From Bombyx mori (lineage: Eukaryota > Arthropoda > Insecta > Lepidoptera > Bombycidae): a stretch of DNA of 64,000 nucleotides. Below, in pieces: positions 21,724 through 34,331 of the stretch. The notes under the pieces were generated by a model. The model did not search any database and was not told the DNA's origin. It worked only from the letters and a program-made list of their open reading frames with translations. A program made the translations under genes and the position numbers. The stretch is taken from NCBI RefSeq assembly GCF_030269925.1, contig NC_085121.1:13037501-13101500 (forward strand). The letters are read 5' to 3'. Each line of letters begins with the position of its first letter. Position 1 is the stretch's first letter.

Positions 21724-22263
21724 AATATACTATAGTCCACGAAAAACAACTTCATAAGTAATCCGTGACAAGCAAAACTGTAAAGTGTTCGGAACGTCAG
21801 AATTAATATAATGACAATAAAAAAACTCGACATTAAACCATAAAACTAGTTTTAATCTTAATAAGAATTTACAAAGTTCTTTCGTTGATTTTAAATTTCA
21901 GAATTCAATTAATTTTTTTTTATTAAATCATACGCTGCTTTTACGTTATTCTAATAAGCCGCGTTTAAATAATAAATACAGCTCTGATTAAAAGCTAAAA
22001 AAGCTTATTGGATTCACATTGATTCTTAAAAACATTTCTTATTTCTAATGGAAATAAGACAGTGATTCCTTTGTAGTATTTATTCAAATAAACAAAGGAT
22101 TGTTAGGGGGAAACTATTCCGTGTCATGCAATGATACCGATCTCGTTTCTTTCGGATTACCTAACGGAAGTAAGGGACGGCTCCTATTTCTCTTCATAAA
22201 ACACACAAAATAAGGGATTACATTATAAAGCGGTATTCGGTAGTAATTAATATAGCGTAATTT
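21724..22263. other. Unassigned AT-rich stretch
   Basis: Nothing recognised apart from a short GC-richer segment at 22120-22190 with no convincing frame. Confidence 0.3.
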
Positions 22264-22378
22264 CGGTAGGCAGCGGCTTGGCTCTGCCCCTGGCATTGCT
22301 GAAGTCCATGGGCGACGGTAACCACTCACCATCAGGTGGGCCGTATGCTCGTCTGCCTACAAGGGCAATAAAAAAAAA
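22264..22378 (+). repeat. SINE/LINE tail, family C
   Basis: 'cggtaggcagcggcttggctctgcccctgg' through 'ccatgggcgacggtaaccactcaccatcaggtgggcc' to 'gggcaataaaaaaaaag'. The same 3' end occurs at 24650-24720, 57900-58260, 38984-39292 and as a trace at 51715-51770. The 'ggtgggc...aagggcaataaa' layout resembles Bm1, so both families may borrow a common LINE 3' end. Confidence 0.7.
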
Positions 22379-22625
22379 GAAAAAAGAAAAAAATATATAT
22401 CATATATCATTTACTACTTTATGTGCTTAAGTGAGAAAATGTGTTGCAATGAATACCTTCACTAGCAATTTACTTAGAATATGCATTTAGAATGAAGACA
22501 CAGCGTTAACGTGTTCTTAATTAAAGTGCAGTGAAACGCTATCCATCCCTGTGTGGATTAATTCAAATAGTTCAGCTATTTTAAGTCTTCTTTCAGTACC
22601 AGTGAGATAGAAGTGTTCAGTCGTT

Positions 22626-22850
22626 ACTGGTGGTAGGGCGTCTTGTGTGTGCGCACGGGTAGGTACCACAACCCTGCCTATTTCTGCCGTGAAGCAGTAA
22701 TGCGTTTCGGTTTGAAGGGTGGGGCAGCCGTTGTAACTATACTGAGACCTTAGAACTTATATCTCAAGGTGTATATGTCTATGGGCTCCAGTAACCAATT
22801 AACACAAGGTGTGCTGTGAGCTCGTCCAACCATCTAAGCAAGAAAAAAAA
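22626..22850 (+). repeat. Bm1-type SINE body with internal deletion
   Basis: 'actggtggtagggcgtcttg' to 'ctaagcaagaaaaaaaaa'. About 25 bp between 'atctcaaggtg' and 'tatgtctatggg' is missing. Confidence 0.85.
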
Positions 22851-24019
22851 AGCGCCCCATGTTTGCTTCTTTCATACTCTTCTATCATATACCATTTCTG
22901 TGCTCACTCCCCTCTTACAATAAATATTATGATGAAAATCAATAAATCGAAGTGAGAATTTTGGTTTGCTATGAGTTGAAGTTTCGTTTTTATGTCTTAA
23001 AACAGATAAATATTGAAATAAAAAAATGTTTAACGGAATTTATTAATTTTTAAACAGCAATTATTTATTAATTTACCAAAACATGACAAATTTTCATTTA
23101 TAAGACGCTATCAGTAATTTTCAGCAAATGAATATAGTTTATGTATTATTTATTACAGCTATAAATAATATTTTTTGTATTATTCAATTTACTGTCAAAT
23201 CGAATTTATCGAGAAATATTATCAATTCTATGAATGTTAAATACTATTCTATGGTATTTTAATGCAATGATTATTTATTGAAAATAATACGTCTCCGCTT
23301 CTAACCAATGTAATCTGCATTTCTAATCACTGTTTTCAGAAATATATAATAAAATACACCATAATTATTGATTGATGTAAATTTTTTCAATTGCATAAAA
23401 TCGTTCGGATAGTAAATCTCTATTATATTTGGTAGTATATTTGTAAATCTTTACATAAATAGATATTGGAGCGACAGCGTGTAGCAAAGTTGTGTGAATT
23501 GTTATATAGTTATTTTGTTCATTTAACGCTTCTTCAGGTTTAAATGTATAACAACGGTGGTTTATTAACCGTCTCTCTTCTGTGAAAGTGCACAAATATG
23601 GGATAATGAAACAAAGCCGCTAGACGTAGCTTCTCGAGTTCCTCCAAAAAGTTCACCGAAAACATCTCAGTAAATAACTTTATTTCATCCAATCTCATCT
23701 CGTTTAATATAATTTCATTCCTTTTAATTAAAGTCTCCAATTAATTAGCTTCATCTCATTTCGGTTCATCTCATTTTTTATATATTATAATTGAATATAA
23801 GAAGAAAATATAACGCTTGGCTTAAAGGTACAGTTACATGAAAATTCAACCTTTTTAAAAAATCATAACGCTCAAAAACGTCACTGTTGTAAAAACCACA
23901 TGATTAATAATTTTAGTTACCGTACATAATCTGTGGTGCTTGAAGTTTGCCATTAAACTAATGATCGAGTCGGAGAAGATAATATGTACATCGTATACTA
24001 GATAATTTTATTGGGGAAA
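22851..24019. other. Unassigned AT-rich stretch
   Basis: No repeat family or convincing frame. A loose 'catctcatttcg/catctcatt' repetition lies at 23690-23780. Confidence 0.3.
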
Positions 24020-24246
24020 CTAGCGACCCGCCCTCGCTTCGCTTCGGAAACATTAAAACACACATGAAACCAAAAAAAAAAAAGAAAAAAAATTTAAAAA
24101 AAGTAGCCTATGTTCATCAGGGATAATGTCGGCTTCTAATGGAAAAAGAATTTTTCAAATCGGTCCAGTAGTTTCGGAGCCTATTCGAAACAAACAAACA
24201 AACAAACAAACAAACAAATCTTTCCTCTTTATAATATTAGTATAGA
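24020..24246 (-). mobile_element. Helitron-like element, family H
   Basis: The minus-strand 3' end GAGGGCGGGTCGCTAG forms an AGCGA/TCGCT stem. The 5' end is TCTATACTAATATTATAAAG with seven GTTT-type units. Closest to 47415-47636. Confidence 0.65.
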
Positions 24247-24454
24247 TATAGAAGTATAGATTATCTAGGGACTTGAGATTTACTATTGTCTTCGATTTTC
24301 GCCAGTCGTAGATAAATCGTAGTGTTTACGGTTTAATAACGCGTACACTATTTTCATTTTATAATTTCCGCTGTTACGTTTACAGTTTCTATGGACCATG
24401 AACGCAAAAATAGTACCGTAAAAACCGTAAAAGTAGTTTTAATTGTCGCTCTAG

Positions 24455-24720
24455 GCTATTTTTAGTTGGAGGACCTTCGCCATCCTCGTCTCCTTCTCCC
24501 TCTCTGGAGGCGCAGGAGTCCGACATAGCCCGGTCTGTTACCCCCTCGACCGTGTATCCGCAAATGGATTCTCCAACCTTAAAAAAAAGTTATTTTTTTA
24601 ACTCATGGATTGTAATATTATGATAAGTATAAGTCACAGCATAAATATACGGTAGGCAGCGGCTAGGCTCTGCCCCCAGGCATTGCAGAAGCACAAGGGC
24701 GACGGTAAGCACTCAAAAAA
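24455..24720. repeat. Unidentified GC-rich relic plus family C tail
   Basis: 24455-24580 has an open plus-strand stretch rich in P, S and E (GGPSPSSSPSPSLEAQESD), like ORF1 linker sequence of non-LTR elements but without a diagnostic motif. 24650-24720 is a short family C 3' end (cggtaggcagcggctaggctc ... aaaaaaaaa). Confidence 0.4.
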
Positions 24721-26499
24721 AAATCCAAAATTTAATTACTGTTTCTCTCATATTCGATATTTTGAAAGTAAACGTTATACAATGACATTTTATTCATTTT
24801 GTTATTATAAGAAATCTATTTAACCCAGATTATGGTATAAATTATTGGGGTGTTTTACAGAGCGAAAACATTACATCGCAAAGCAGTAACAGAGTTGGAC
24901 GAATAGCAATGTAAAAAAAAAAATGTAACCCCAAACTATAAATACACATTTAAAAAAAGAACATATGCAAAGGTCATTATATCGTTATATCTTTAGCAAG
25001 TATAGTAGTAAAGAAGTTCTAGCGTATTGTTTGTAGTTTCAAAAAACATACCTCGCATATAGAAAATACGACATAAAGTACCTATCCTGCTTGACTGAAA
25101 TAAAAACATTACCTACAAGGATGTCTTATAAGTGGAACATGAAACGAAACCTAAAGAAAAATCTAATATCAGTCGTGTCAGCATCAGATATTGAAATGTC
25201 TAGGTAAAGCTCCTTAACGAAACAAAAAGGCGTAAGTCGAACACATTTCATATGAACTCGTAGCCTTTCGTCTTCCCGTGAATGCTGAGCTCAGACCTGA
25301 GATATTAAGCATACAAACAAGAATGGCCTCAAGCGAAACGAACATTCTTGACAAAGAATTCACAAGTATTATTCTCACTCTTATTTTCAATCACATTGAC
25401 AATGTTTTCAATTTAACCTAATTGGGAATCCTTTCTGATTTTCCTTTTATTTCTTTCTTTGGAACACAACGGAACCACATTTATTAGCTCATCGAAAATG
25501 GAAAATTTAAGAGCTTGTCTGAACCTAATACAATTCCTTGTTGATTTAAGGTTAATAGCACTGACGACTGTATCCTGGTTAAGTAAGAGAAGTGTAAATC
25601 ATGAAAAGGTAAAATGTTCAAAGTTAAAAATGTCATCTAAACTTGCACATAACAGTGTGTTTATAATAAAGATTGTGTAATTAGAATTTCAATAAAAATT
25701 ATGATAGTATCTTTAGACAGTTTAATTAAAATATTAATCTTCGCTTCGAATGTTAAAATGTAACGGCCAGCATTGAATACAGATCGTATAAATAATTTTG
25801 TTTAATTACCTACATAACCAATGTTTTGACACTTATTCAATTAATTTAATGGGTTTACGAGATAATTATACGTTTCATTTTTCGTTGTCTATTAATTAAA
25901 AGTCTATCGTCAACATAATATTAAAACAATTTATTACTTCCCGCGAAAACGATTGAACAGAATTTATTTTTCAAGCGGCACCACGCATGATTGTGGCTAT
26001 TACATAACAAAAATACTAGAACACTTTAAAATTTTTAAAACATCGCAATATAATTTAAAGATAGATAAGAAAGTAAAATCGTGAGTTTAAACCGTAAAAG
26101 TACTTTTAATTATACTATAACACATTTTTTTAATGTATTGCGCTCCAACCCTGTTCTTTGTTGGTAAGTACTATGCCAAAAACTTTCACTGGAATGCTGA
26201 AAATAGCCGGTTGTCAAAGTTTCTACAAAATGCGAAGAAAAATTGGCAAACGTTTTAAGTGTTGAACTTTACTGAACATGAGCTCTGTGCGTACCTTTAG
26301 ATTTCTTTGTACTCAATTTTATATAAGTATTTTTTTTTCTATCAAAATGTAGGCTTCTTTTCCAAGATTCCGAGTTTTTCTCGACCATATTACAAAAATA
26401 AATTCGTCAATTTAGCCGTAGTTTTAAAACATCAAATATACGTCTTGGAAATTATTTATGTTATCTGACAAAATCCGATTATTGTTTGTTTATTAATTG
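24721..26499. other. Unassigned AT-rich stretch
   Basis: A 73-codon frame at 25459-25680 has no motif; an AATAAA at 25668 follows it. No repeat copies. Confidence 0.3.
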
Positions 26500-26572
26500 T
26501 GGCCTCCGATAACTACTTAACACCCGGAGGCCATAAGCTTGTTCACTTATTTAAGCAATAAAAAACTCTAAT
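26500..26572 (+). repeat. Diverged Bm1 3' end
   Basis: 'ggcctccgataactacttaacacccggaggcc' to 'atttaagcaataaaaaac' follows the Bm1 3' end with many substitutions. Confidence 0.6.
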
Positions 26573-28576
26573 ACTCTTTAATTCAAAACAAAAGATTAAT
26601 TTCATGAATGCGGTAAAACAAAAAACCCAATAAAACCGACATTGTAACATTAATCTGTTAACATTCCCAAAGCGAAATTCAAATAACAACACATCACTGT
26701 TTCCACGCATTAATCATGAAAAGCGCCAATGTCGGCGAATAAATTTTAATTTGAAACTCGTAGGCCTCACGAAAATAAAAATGTAAAAACGTACAAAATA
26801 CAACATGGTTAATGTACAACCGAGCGCTCATGATGAAAAATTGGCTGCGCCAGAATCGATCGTAATGCGCTACGAGAGTACAGCTACGGGCTACGACATA
26901 AAGCCGCCCACTCACTGAAAAATAATGACATAAAATTTTGATTCAGTTACAGAAGCCTATATAGTCACTAAAGGCTTTGTCTCAACAGTTCTGGTATATA
27001 CAGCCACGGTCCATTTTTGAAATCTGAACGCATGTTGCTTGCAAAAATTTGTATATATAACAATATTTAGGTCCAAAAATATGCGGCGGGGCATGTCGGA
27101 ATTGAATTCTTGACAGCGTCTGGAATTTGTATGAGACAGACGCCGGGTGAGGTAAAGACTGGCGCTGAACGCATCTCACATCAGCACCATACTCCTACGT
27201 GACATCGGACGACGCTGGTCACATTCACCAGACTTTTCGCTTGGCGGGGAAATAAGTAGGATCGCTATATCCTAATATGAAGACCCGCGACACATGCCAC
27301 CACCAGAACTATAGTTATTAGTCTTAGGCTGGAAATTGGCGAGTTCGTTACGAAACTAAGTAGCCGAGCTATTTCTACTACCGACAAAAGTTTGAGAATC
27401 AGTAGCTCGGTCGGGAAAACCGGAAATTTATTCCCTATACTATATTAGGAAATTATTTATTAAAAAAAATAGATTATTACATTAAAATTATTATATGAAT
27501 TGAGAATTGAACACAAACATGCGCAGCGTCCGCATGAGGTGGTCTGAATAAAAACTACATTTTTAAACTCTCACAGAGAAACGCGGGACAAAGGACTCGG
27601 GAACCATATGGCTTTAATGTTATTTGCATAAACATATCATCTAGTGACTACAAATGTAACAATATTGTGATTTTAAACTTGTATTTTTTAAGCTGCCACG
27701 CGATCAAGCACTTAGGCATTTTGGACCCTCATCTGTGCCATTACAATATTTTAAAATATCGCCCGTTGTTTTCAAAACAAAGGCTGAGAATAAACATCGG
27801 ACAAATGACGGGGGAAATTCACGGCTGCGGGCCATGACGCTACAATATTTATGTAAGGCAAGCACCGGATTGACGACCGGCGAATGACGTCATTATTGAT
27901 ACTGCCTTTTTCAATGTAGCGACAAAATACGTTTTTTTTTTCTCTCGACTTACGTGAACTTGATGTAAATTGGGCATTATTCTTCTATTATTCTTTCAAG
28001 CAATCCCCATAGATTATATACACAACGTACAAGACACAAAAATCACATAATTAACTCACCAATCATCATATTATTAATTATTAAGTGACAAAATCAAAAT
28101 TACACTCGTAATAAATAAATTAAAATAACGATTGTTACTTTATGTAATGCCTGTTAAATATTACTATTCCTGATTACCGAAAAGTAATTAAACAGATCAA
28201 AGCAGGTATGCGAAATCTTACTTATGAGGACGACATCTGGTGTTGATTCCACGCTGCCGAGGGGCCTTGAGGAACCTTAATTACGACACTTAAGCCGTCT
28301 AATTAAATCCGCGAGCCTGAACATGGAAACTCATTTACGCGCGTTTCTTGCCAATTATTGGAATAAAATGGTACTAGCTGTGTATTGAAACAGCTATAAC
28401 CTCAATTTTTTGGATCGGCCTCTTTAAAATAATAATAATAATAAAACAAATAATATCAAATAATGAACAAAATCTTTAAAAATTACTGATCACGTCATAT
28501 AAATAAAGAATAATCATTACAATGACATTCAGATAACTGCGTAAGATTCACTTGTAAATAAAAGTAAAATTCCTTG
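26573..28576. other. Mostly unassigned; moderately GC-rich patch
   Basis: 26982-27430 is richer in G+C than its flanks and has a 65-codon minus frame (27179-26982) without a known motif. Its tail 'gaagacccgcgacacatgccacc' recalls retroelement 3' sequence, but I cannot classify it. The remainder is AT-rich. Confidence 0.3.
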
Positions 28577-28776
28577 TTTTTTTTGTTTTTTATTGCTTTT
28601 GCTCGGTGCACGAGCTCAAGGCCCAAGTGCTATTAAATCGCCACGGAAGCCCATAAACATCCGAACGTGAACGCTTTGAGGCGTGAGGTTAAAGTCTCAA
28701 TTGTAGTGTATAAAGGATTTCAGACCCTTCAAACGGGAGCCCATAATTTGACCGCGGCAGAAATAGACAGGATGTT
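28577..28776 (-). repeat. Old, diverged Bm1 body
   Basis: 'ttttattgcttttgctcggtgcacgagctcaaggccc' to 'ccgcggcagaaatagacaggatg' follows the Bm1 order with many changes and small deletions. Confidence 0.65.
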
Positions 28777-28784
28777 AATAAAAA

Positions 28785-29175
28785 ACGGTGCGCGTGCAAC
28801 TTGGTGCACGTGAATGAAGTCAAACTTCTTTTTCGATGTGTAGTATTGTGGTTTCCTCAATTTTTCATCCTTAAATCAGATTGCTCTTATAATAGGGAAT
28901 GCTGTGTATAAGAGATGCGACATCTTCAAAATTTATGTTATATGTTTAAGTTATAGATAGAAAAAATTTTTTTTTTTTAAATATTTCATTATAATATTGG
29001 ACGCTACTCGTTGCTAATGCTCGCGCTGGCCTGTAACGGGTATACTATGCGTTCGAGTGCCACGCATTCACTCTCGCTCTGTCTCTTTCTATTCCATAGT
29101 AGCGTTAAACGTTTAACGCAACCTTGTAGGAAGTCGCATTAGGAAGTTTCACTTCAAAAAGGCCTGTAGTTTGGT
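28785..29175. mobile_element. Possible MITE, family L
   Basis: Ends share an inverted motif: 'gaagtcaaacttcttttt' at 28815 and 'gaagtttcacttcaaaaag' at 29150. The same GAAGTGAAACTTC termini occur at 31373-31650. The interior has an inverted 'acgctact/agtagcgt' pair. No transposase. Boundaries are uncertain. Confidence 0.4.
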
Positions 29176-30269
29176 AGTACATATGTAGTATGAGGTTAGA
29201 TTGAACTATTTTTTAGAAAAGTCCGTGTCCGCATTAAATGTACATATTATTTTATATAATAATTTCGAAATGTCAACTATGTATAGAAGGAAATACTCGT
29301 AATATTTATCGATAATTTCCTATACATGAAATTTCAATATTGATAATGTATTTCGAATATGCCTTAATTAAATTATATTTTGTTACGGATAACTTATACA
29401 ACAGTTTTATCATTACGTTGCTTAACGTAAGCTTCAATTTTTCGAGTTAATTTAGAACATGGCAGTGTATTTTAGACTCAATTCTATAATCTGTAAATAA
29501 CATACAACGTTTAATAATAACTCAATGAAGAAATGCATCGCATGTTATTTATTATATTGTTGCATAAAGAGAAATGACCCGGTTAAAGCCAAAATTATTA
29601 CATATTATAATAACATTATACTGGTATTGACATTGTATTCATATTGTATCGGATCGCTGAACGCGATTTAACCTTCCCGACTTCACTATTTGATGAATAT
29701 GGCGGTCGAGTGAGCGTTGTTACTGAGTTTCATGGGCCACCAGACGGACAGTCTGAGTAATAAAAGCACTGACTTCTTATGAACAGTTGTATTTAGTCTG
29801 AATTAGAACATATAATTATATTAAAGTGTACTGAAGACGCGTCCGTTCGCGTGAGAGGCGCTTCAGCAGAGAGCGTACAGAGTAGTGAATGACAAAACTG
29901 AACATTAACATAGATTATTACGGCTTCGTACTGATTTTATACAGATAAACAATTTCGTTTTTACAGAGTAATAATTACACGTGAATTTGCGTGAACACTA
30001 TTTCTTATAACAAGCGTTAAACTTGAATAGAATTGATAGATCATTCTAGCTAACTGACCACTGTGAAATATTCTGTCCAAATTATAATTATTCATTCCTT
30101 ACAATTCATAGCATACAATTAAAACTTTCAAACAAAATGTACCTTAAGCGCATTTTTCCATGTACATCAATAGAACATAATAATATTGTTGGAAGAAAAT
30201 GAAAATACAAAGTAGCAACCCTGCAACAGCCTATTTAAGGAGCAGTGTTCGCTGTGCTCGCTCAACGGG
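29176..30269. other. Unassigned stretch
   Basis: No shared repeats. 29640-29900 is less AT-rich than the flanks (gcggtcgagtgagcg, gacgcgtccgttcgcgtgagagg) and could be regulatory, but no defined site is seen. Confidence 0.3.
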
Positions 30270-30541
30270 TCATCGTTCTCGTCGAACCCGTATTTTGTGT
30301 CGAACGGCTCGACGAGTAAATTGACCCACAGACACAGCCCACTGAGTTTCTCGCCGGATCTTCTCAGTGGGTCGCGTTTCCGATCCGGTGGTAGATTCTG
30401 CGAAGCACAGCCCTTAACTAAGGATCGTGTTAGCAAAATTGTCAGATTTGAGCCCTGTGAGCTCACCTACTAGCCCAGTGACGCTGATATGGTCTCTCTA
30501 GACCATCAGCTTAGGTAGGAGAAGAAAAAAAGAAAGAAAAA
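30270..30541 (+). repeat. Non-LTR 3' tail, family B
   Basis: From 'catcgttctcgtcgaacccgt' through the core to 'catcagcttaggtaggagaag' and an A/G-rich tail. The small hairpin near the end reads 'tctctctagacca', unlike the usual 'cctctcaaggcta'. Confidence 0.75.
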
Positions 30542-31372
30542 TGTGCTCGCTCTCTTATCTCGTCAGCCGTCGTAGCGTGCGGAAGCTCTGTCCGAACTCG
30601 TCCTGATATTACTATCTGCCTAATAGGGCCAGCCGGCCAACAAATTATTTTTAAAAACCCAAAATTCGTTTCTGTTTATTACAATATGATATATTGTAAA
30701 AATTACTTTAAATCAAATATTAATAATTATCAACATAATGCTCTTAAGTTACCAACGATAGTTGTCGAAGTAGCCGCACAACAAATTACCTGAAAACAAA
30801 AGGAGAAAATTATTAAAATAAACAATTCATAACTCCATCGTCAACAACACATTATTTTAAAATAACAAGAGCATGCAGCAGACTGTGTGGCGAGTTGCCG
30901 GTAATGACGAATTTAGATTTTAGGCGGCTCGCGTATAGGTACATATTATGTACATGAATATGCTTCCATTTCCAATTGTTACTCACCCGCAAAGCACATG
31001 TTACACTGTCCGTTTCCAGACTAAATCATACGTCGTTTCTTTGTAGCTTAATAAATAAAATTGTTTCAGTATTGAAACGAAATTCCTTATGGGACGATGC
31101 GGAGGGGTACCCTAACCGGGAAAAAACGTCCGTAGCGTAAGCGTAAGCGATTTTTATTATTTATGTATAGTCTTAGTATGATGGCTATACAGTGTCTAAT
31201 GTATAGTCTACGTGATGACGGTTATTATTATTATTCATATAAATAGCTGTTTCTTTGTATATTATTATTTATATTAGTTTTTATTTTATTTTAATCAATA
31301 AAAAAATCATAATGAAGAATGTATGCCCGAATAATTATTTTCTTTATACCTCGAATAGAACTTAAAAAAAAT
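30542..31372. other. Unassigned AT-rich stretch
   Basis: No repeats shared with the rest of the window. A 6-bp 'gtaagc' iteration at 31136-31150 is the only local pattern. Confidence 0.3.
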
Positions 31373-31650
31373 GTGTGCGTGTACTAGTGTACACACGTAA
31401 GAAGTGAAACTTCTTTATGGCCTTATTTTTCGAAAAATGATCTACATGCAACTTTCTAGAAATTGGTTAAATAAAGTTAAATTAGATAAAGTTTAAACAA
31501 AAGGATTTTATTATCATAGACATGAATACAAAAAAGATGGCGCGTAACGGAAAAATGTGACGCGTAACCGAAAAATGTGACGGTAAATTTTTTTCCAACG
31601 CCGATAAAGAAGTTTCACTTCAATTATATGTTTTCGTGTGCACGTGTGCG
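31373..31650. mobile_element. MITE, family L
   Basis: Inverted ends GAAGTGAAACTTCTTTAT at 31401 and ATAAAGAAGTTTCACTTC at 31602, with further inverted GTGTGCACGTG-like sequence outside. Between them a ~20-bp unit (gcgtaac.gaaaaatgtgac) is tandemly duplicated at 31541-31582. No coding capacity. Confidence 0.55.
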
Positions 31651-31985
31651 GGGAGTTTGTCGTGCACGACATGCCGTGCCTATGTGCATGCAAAATTAGC
31701 TCGGCGGTCGCGGACCCGGCGCCCTAGCTTTATCCACATAAAATTATTTCGAGAACATGCACATGTCCCCTGAAACAGACTTTACACGTTGTTGAAATTC
31801 GTGCGTGACTGTACTGAGAGCGGTAGTGATTAAACCGAGGCGGTAAGTTTCCTTTACCGCGTACGGGTCGCATACAAATAGACGTACTTTCAGCGACAAA
31901 AGTTTACAGAGACACTGAATACAACCGTTACCGAAATTACCGAAACACATTGACAACAAAACGTGACCGTCGCTGTCCACCTTGA
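31651..31985 (-). other. Unidentified cysteine-rich open stretch
   Basis: The minus strand from 31980 to 31744 is open for 78 codons, reading VDSDGHVLLSMCFGNFGNG ... HEFQQRVKSVSGDMCMFSK and a stop. Composition is GC-richer than the neighbourhood. 'TTTCAAG' before GTGGAC gives no ATG start, so if real it would be an exon or a transposon relic. No family was recognised and coding status is doubtful. Confidence 0.3.
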
Positions 31986-32037
31986 AAGTAAAATTTTACT
32001 CTCAATTTCATTCGTACAATTTAAAATTGTGTTTTAT

Positions 32038-32340
32038 TTCCCTACTTATTCCTTGGTAGCCTAGGGGGCTATTCTAGCTGCGGACGGGTAGATGAGCTCA
32101 CGGACTCTCTCAACTTGGGAGATTTGCTAACACTAGCCCCAGAAAAAGCTGTGCTTCGCAAAATCTACTACCGGATCGGAATCGCGACCCACTGAGAAGA
32201 TCCGACGAGAAACTTAGTGGACTGTGTCTATGGGTTAGTTCGCTCTTCAAACTCTTCATCGTAATCGACAAGACATCGGAACGCATGACTTCTTGACGTA
32301 ACTCAGCCGAAGCAGTGATGCGTGCTGGACGAAGTGCACT
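32038..32340 (-). repeat. Diverged non-LTR tail, family B
   Basis: 'ccctacttattccttggtagcc' then 'gatgagctcacgg', 'gcttcgcaaaatctactaccggatcggaa' and 'gtggactgtgtctatggg'. It is the most diverged of the long B copies, so an older insertion. Confidence 0.7.
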
Positions 32341-32582
32341 GCGACGGTATTCACCACTGCTAAATTACTCTACTCAAAGTTAAAGGGTGATGAGTAGAGG
32401 TCCGCACAGAGCGTGCTTCGGTATATTGATTTTTGAATATCATCAGATGTTTCCCATGTAAAGCTCTGACATGAAACAATATATACCTACTTGAATCGGT
32501 TCGGTAGATAAATTTGATAATTAATCTATCAATGCATTTCATTTCTAAATATTAAAACAATATAAAAAAAACATTATAATCT

Positions 32583-32700
32583 CTTCTTCTTTATTCTTTA
32601 TTTGTACACACAGATAATATAATACAGTAATTGCGATAAGGTATAAAAAATGGCGAGCTTAACTCAACAATTGAGTTATCTACCAGCTAACCTCTTATTA
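32583..32700 (-). repeat. LINE 3' UTR fragment
   Basis: 'ctttattctttatttgtacacacag' and 'aaaatggcgagcttaa...gttatctaccagctaacc' resemble the 3' UTR end of CR1/Jockey-like elements such as the one at 17983-18340. No coding part survives. Confidence 0.4.
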
Positions 32701-33104
32701 ATATTCGCTAAATATAATACCTATTCGATAGACGCATACTCTGAATTGTAATTGTTGGTTTTAACTCGATCGTTCGAAATGAATCAACAGCAACAAGGTA
32801 TTTGAGTGCAAACCTGTATCGTTAACGACAACAAAAACATAAGGCGATAAAAAAAAATTGAAGAACAATATCAAGGCACGCGAATTAATAAAGGAACAAC
32901 GAGTCAGAAACGCGGGCGCCCAGACACGGAACGGGTTTCACAGGAATCCACACTAATATATGCGACGAAGGAACAACTCGAGAGTCAGACAAACGCCGCC
33001 CGTAGCTTGCAATCCTTTGGCTGAATCGAGCGAGCATTCACCAATTTATTTCAATCACGTTAATTATATACGCAAGAAACAAGAGTTACAGCAATTGCGG
33101 GTAT
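32701..33104. other. Unassigned
   Basis: Nothing recognised; a slightly GC-richer patch spans 32920-33010. Confidence 0.3.
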
Positions 33105-33542
33105 CTAGATATTAATACATGAAGGAAAAACTTTGTATCCCTTTTTACGAAAACTGCGCCGACGGAGGAGTATGAAATTTCCCACACTTATAGAGAATAC
33201 AGAGAAGGAGTGCAGAATGTTAATATTTTTTTTTAAATTATGCGTAAAAAATATATTAAATCAATAAAAAAAAAAACATTACACACACTACCATGTATTT
33301 GACGCACACACGCATGCATACTATTTATTTATTTTCAATCTTTTGTTCTTGACGTCTGTGGTCGAATTGAGAATAGATTAAATATTGTTTGTCTTTATTA
33401 ATATATTTCCAAAGTGTAGTCTTGGTGAAATTTGTGATTATAGAAGTTTAATTAATAGTCTTTGAAAATATAAGCATAATAGTGTACAATCTTATAATTT
33501 CAATTAATTATAATCGAATTTAGACTACCGGGCGACCACTAG
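33105..33542 (+). mobile_element. Helitron-like element, family I
   Basis: Co-linear with 10090-10534, ending 'ggcgaccactag'. The 5' end reads TCTAGATATTAATACATG, with a few changes from the other copies. Confidence 0.6.
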
Positions 33543-34073
33543 TCTAAGTTTAATTCAAACCTGAAACGGCAGATGCAGGCGAGAGCTCGTCGCGTGCAAG
33601 GGCCCGCTTCGTTAGAGCGACGGATTTAAAACAAAAACTCTTTGCAACGTGAACAAAAAGAAAAATCAGCGTGCCAGGTGCTTGACTCGCCCCTCTCAAC
33701 GACACCACTACTAACCACCACTGAGAACCTTACGAAGTGGTCATAAGAATTAATTTGGCTTGGTGCTTTTTGAATTTCGCGATATTTCTGACCGACCGCA
33801 TTGGCGTTTTATTTCGATTGTCTCTGCGGGCGGATTGCCCTATTTCTGGAGTGCATCGCGAGTAATTTTCGCCAAATCAAATCTAGGACGTTTTTGATTA
33901 AAAGTGCACAAAACGTGTTCAAGCGAAACCATTGCTCACGTAATTGGATTGGCCGGACACCGAATTCACATTGGTCGGTGTTAAATTGTTTTCGTACAAT
34001 ATTATTTCGTTCCCGTTGTAACATAGTTTTTAGTAATTCCCTTGTTTTTAAATAAAGGTTGATTTGTTATACA
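33543..34073. other. Unassigned, GC-richer stretch
   Basis: Overlapping frames on both strands (33801-34055 plus, 33809-34024 minus) carry no recognised motif. No repeat copies. Confidence 0.3.
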
Positions 34074-34331
34074 TCTATACTAATATATAAATCTACAGTG
34101 GTTTTTACGGATGTTCCGTTATAACTACTAAACTGTGCATCCGATTGACTTGAAACTCGGTATCCATGTAGTAAATACATGTACTTAGTGGATAGGCTAA
34201 TATTTATATGAGTGTCGGACGAAGTGTTGTAGGGAACCAGTTACGGGGGCGTTAATGGTGAGAATATTTGTGCGGATGGGAAATAATAATGTTAATTTTA
34301 AATTCCCAGCGAAGTGGACGGGCACAGCTAG
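34074..34331 (+). mobile_element. Helitron-like element, family J, longer variant
   Basis: 5' TCTATACTAATATATAAATC and 3' 'gcgaagtggacgggcacagCTAG'. Compared with 11014-11231 it has a different internal segment (gtgttgtagggaaccagttacggggg), so it is a distinct subfamily. Confidence 0.6.
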
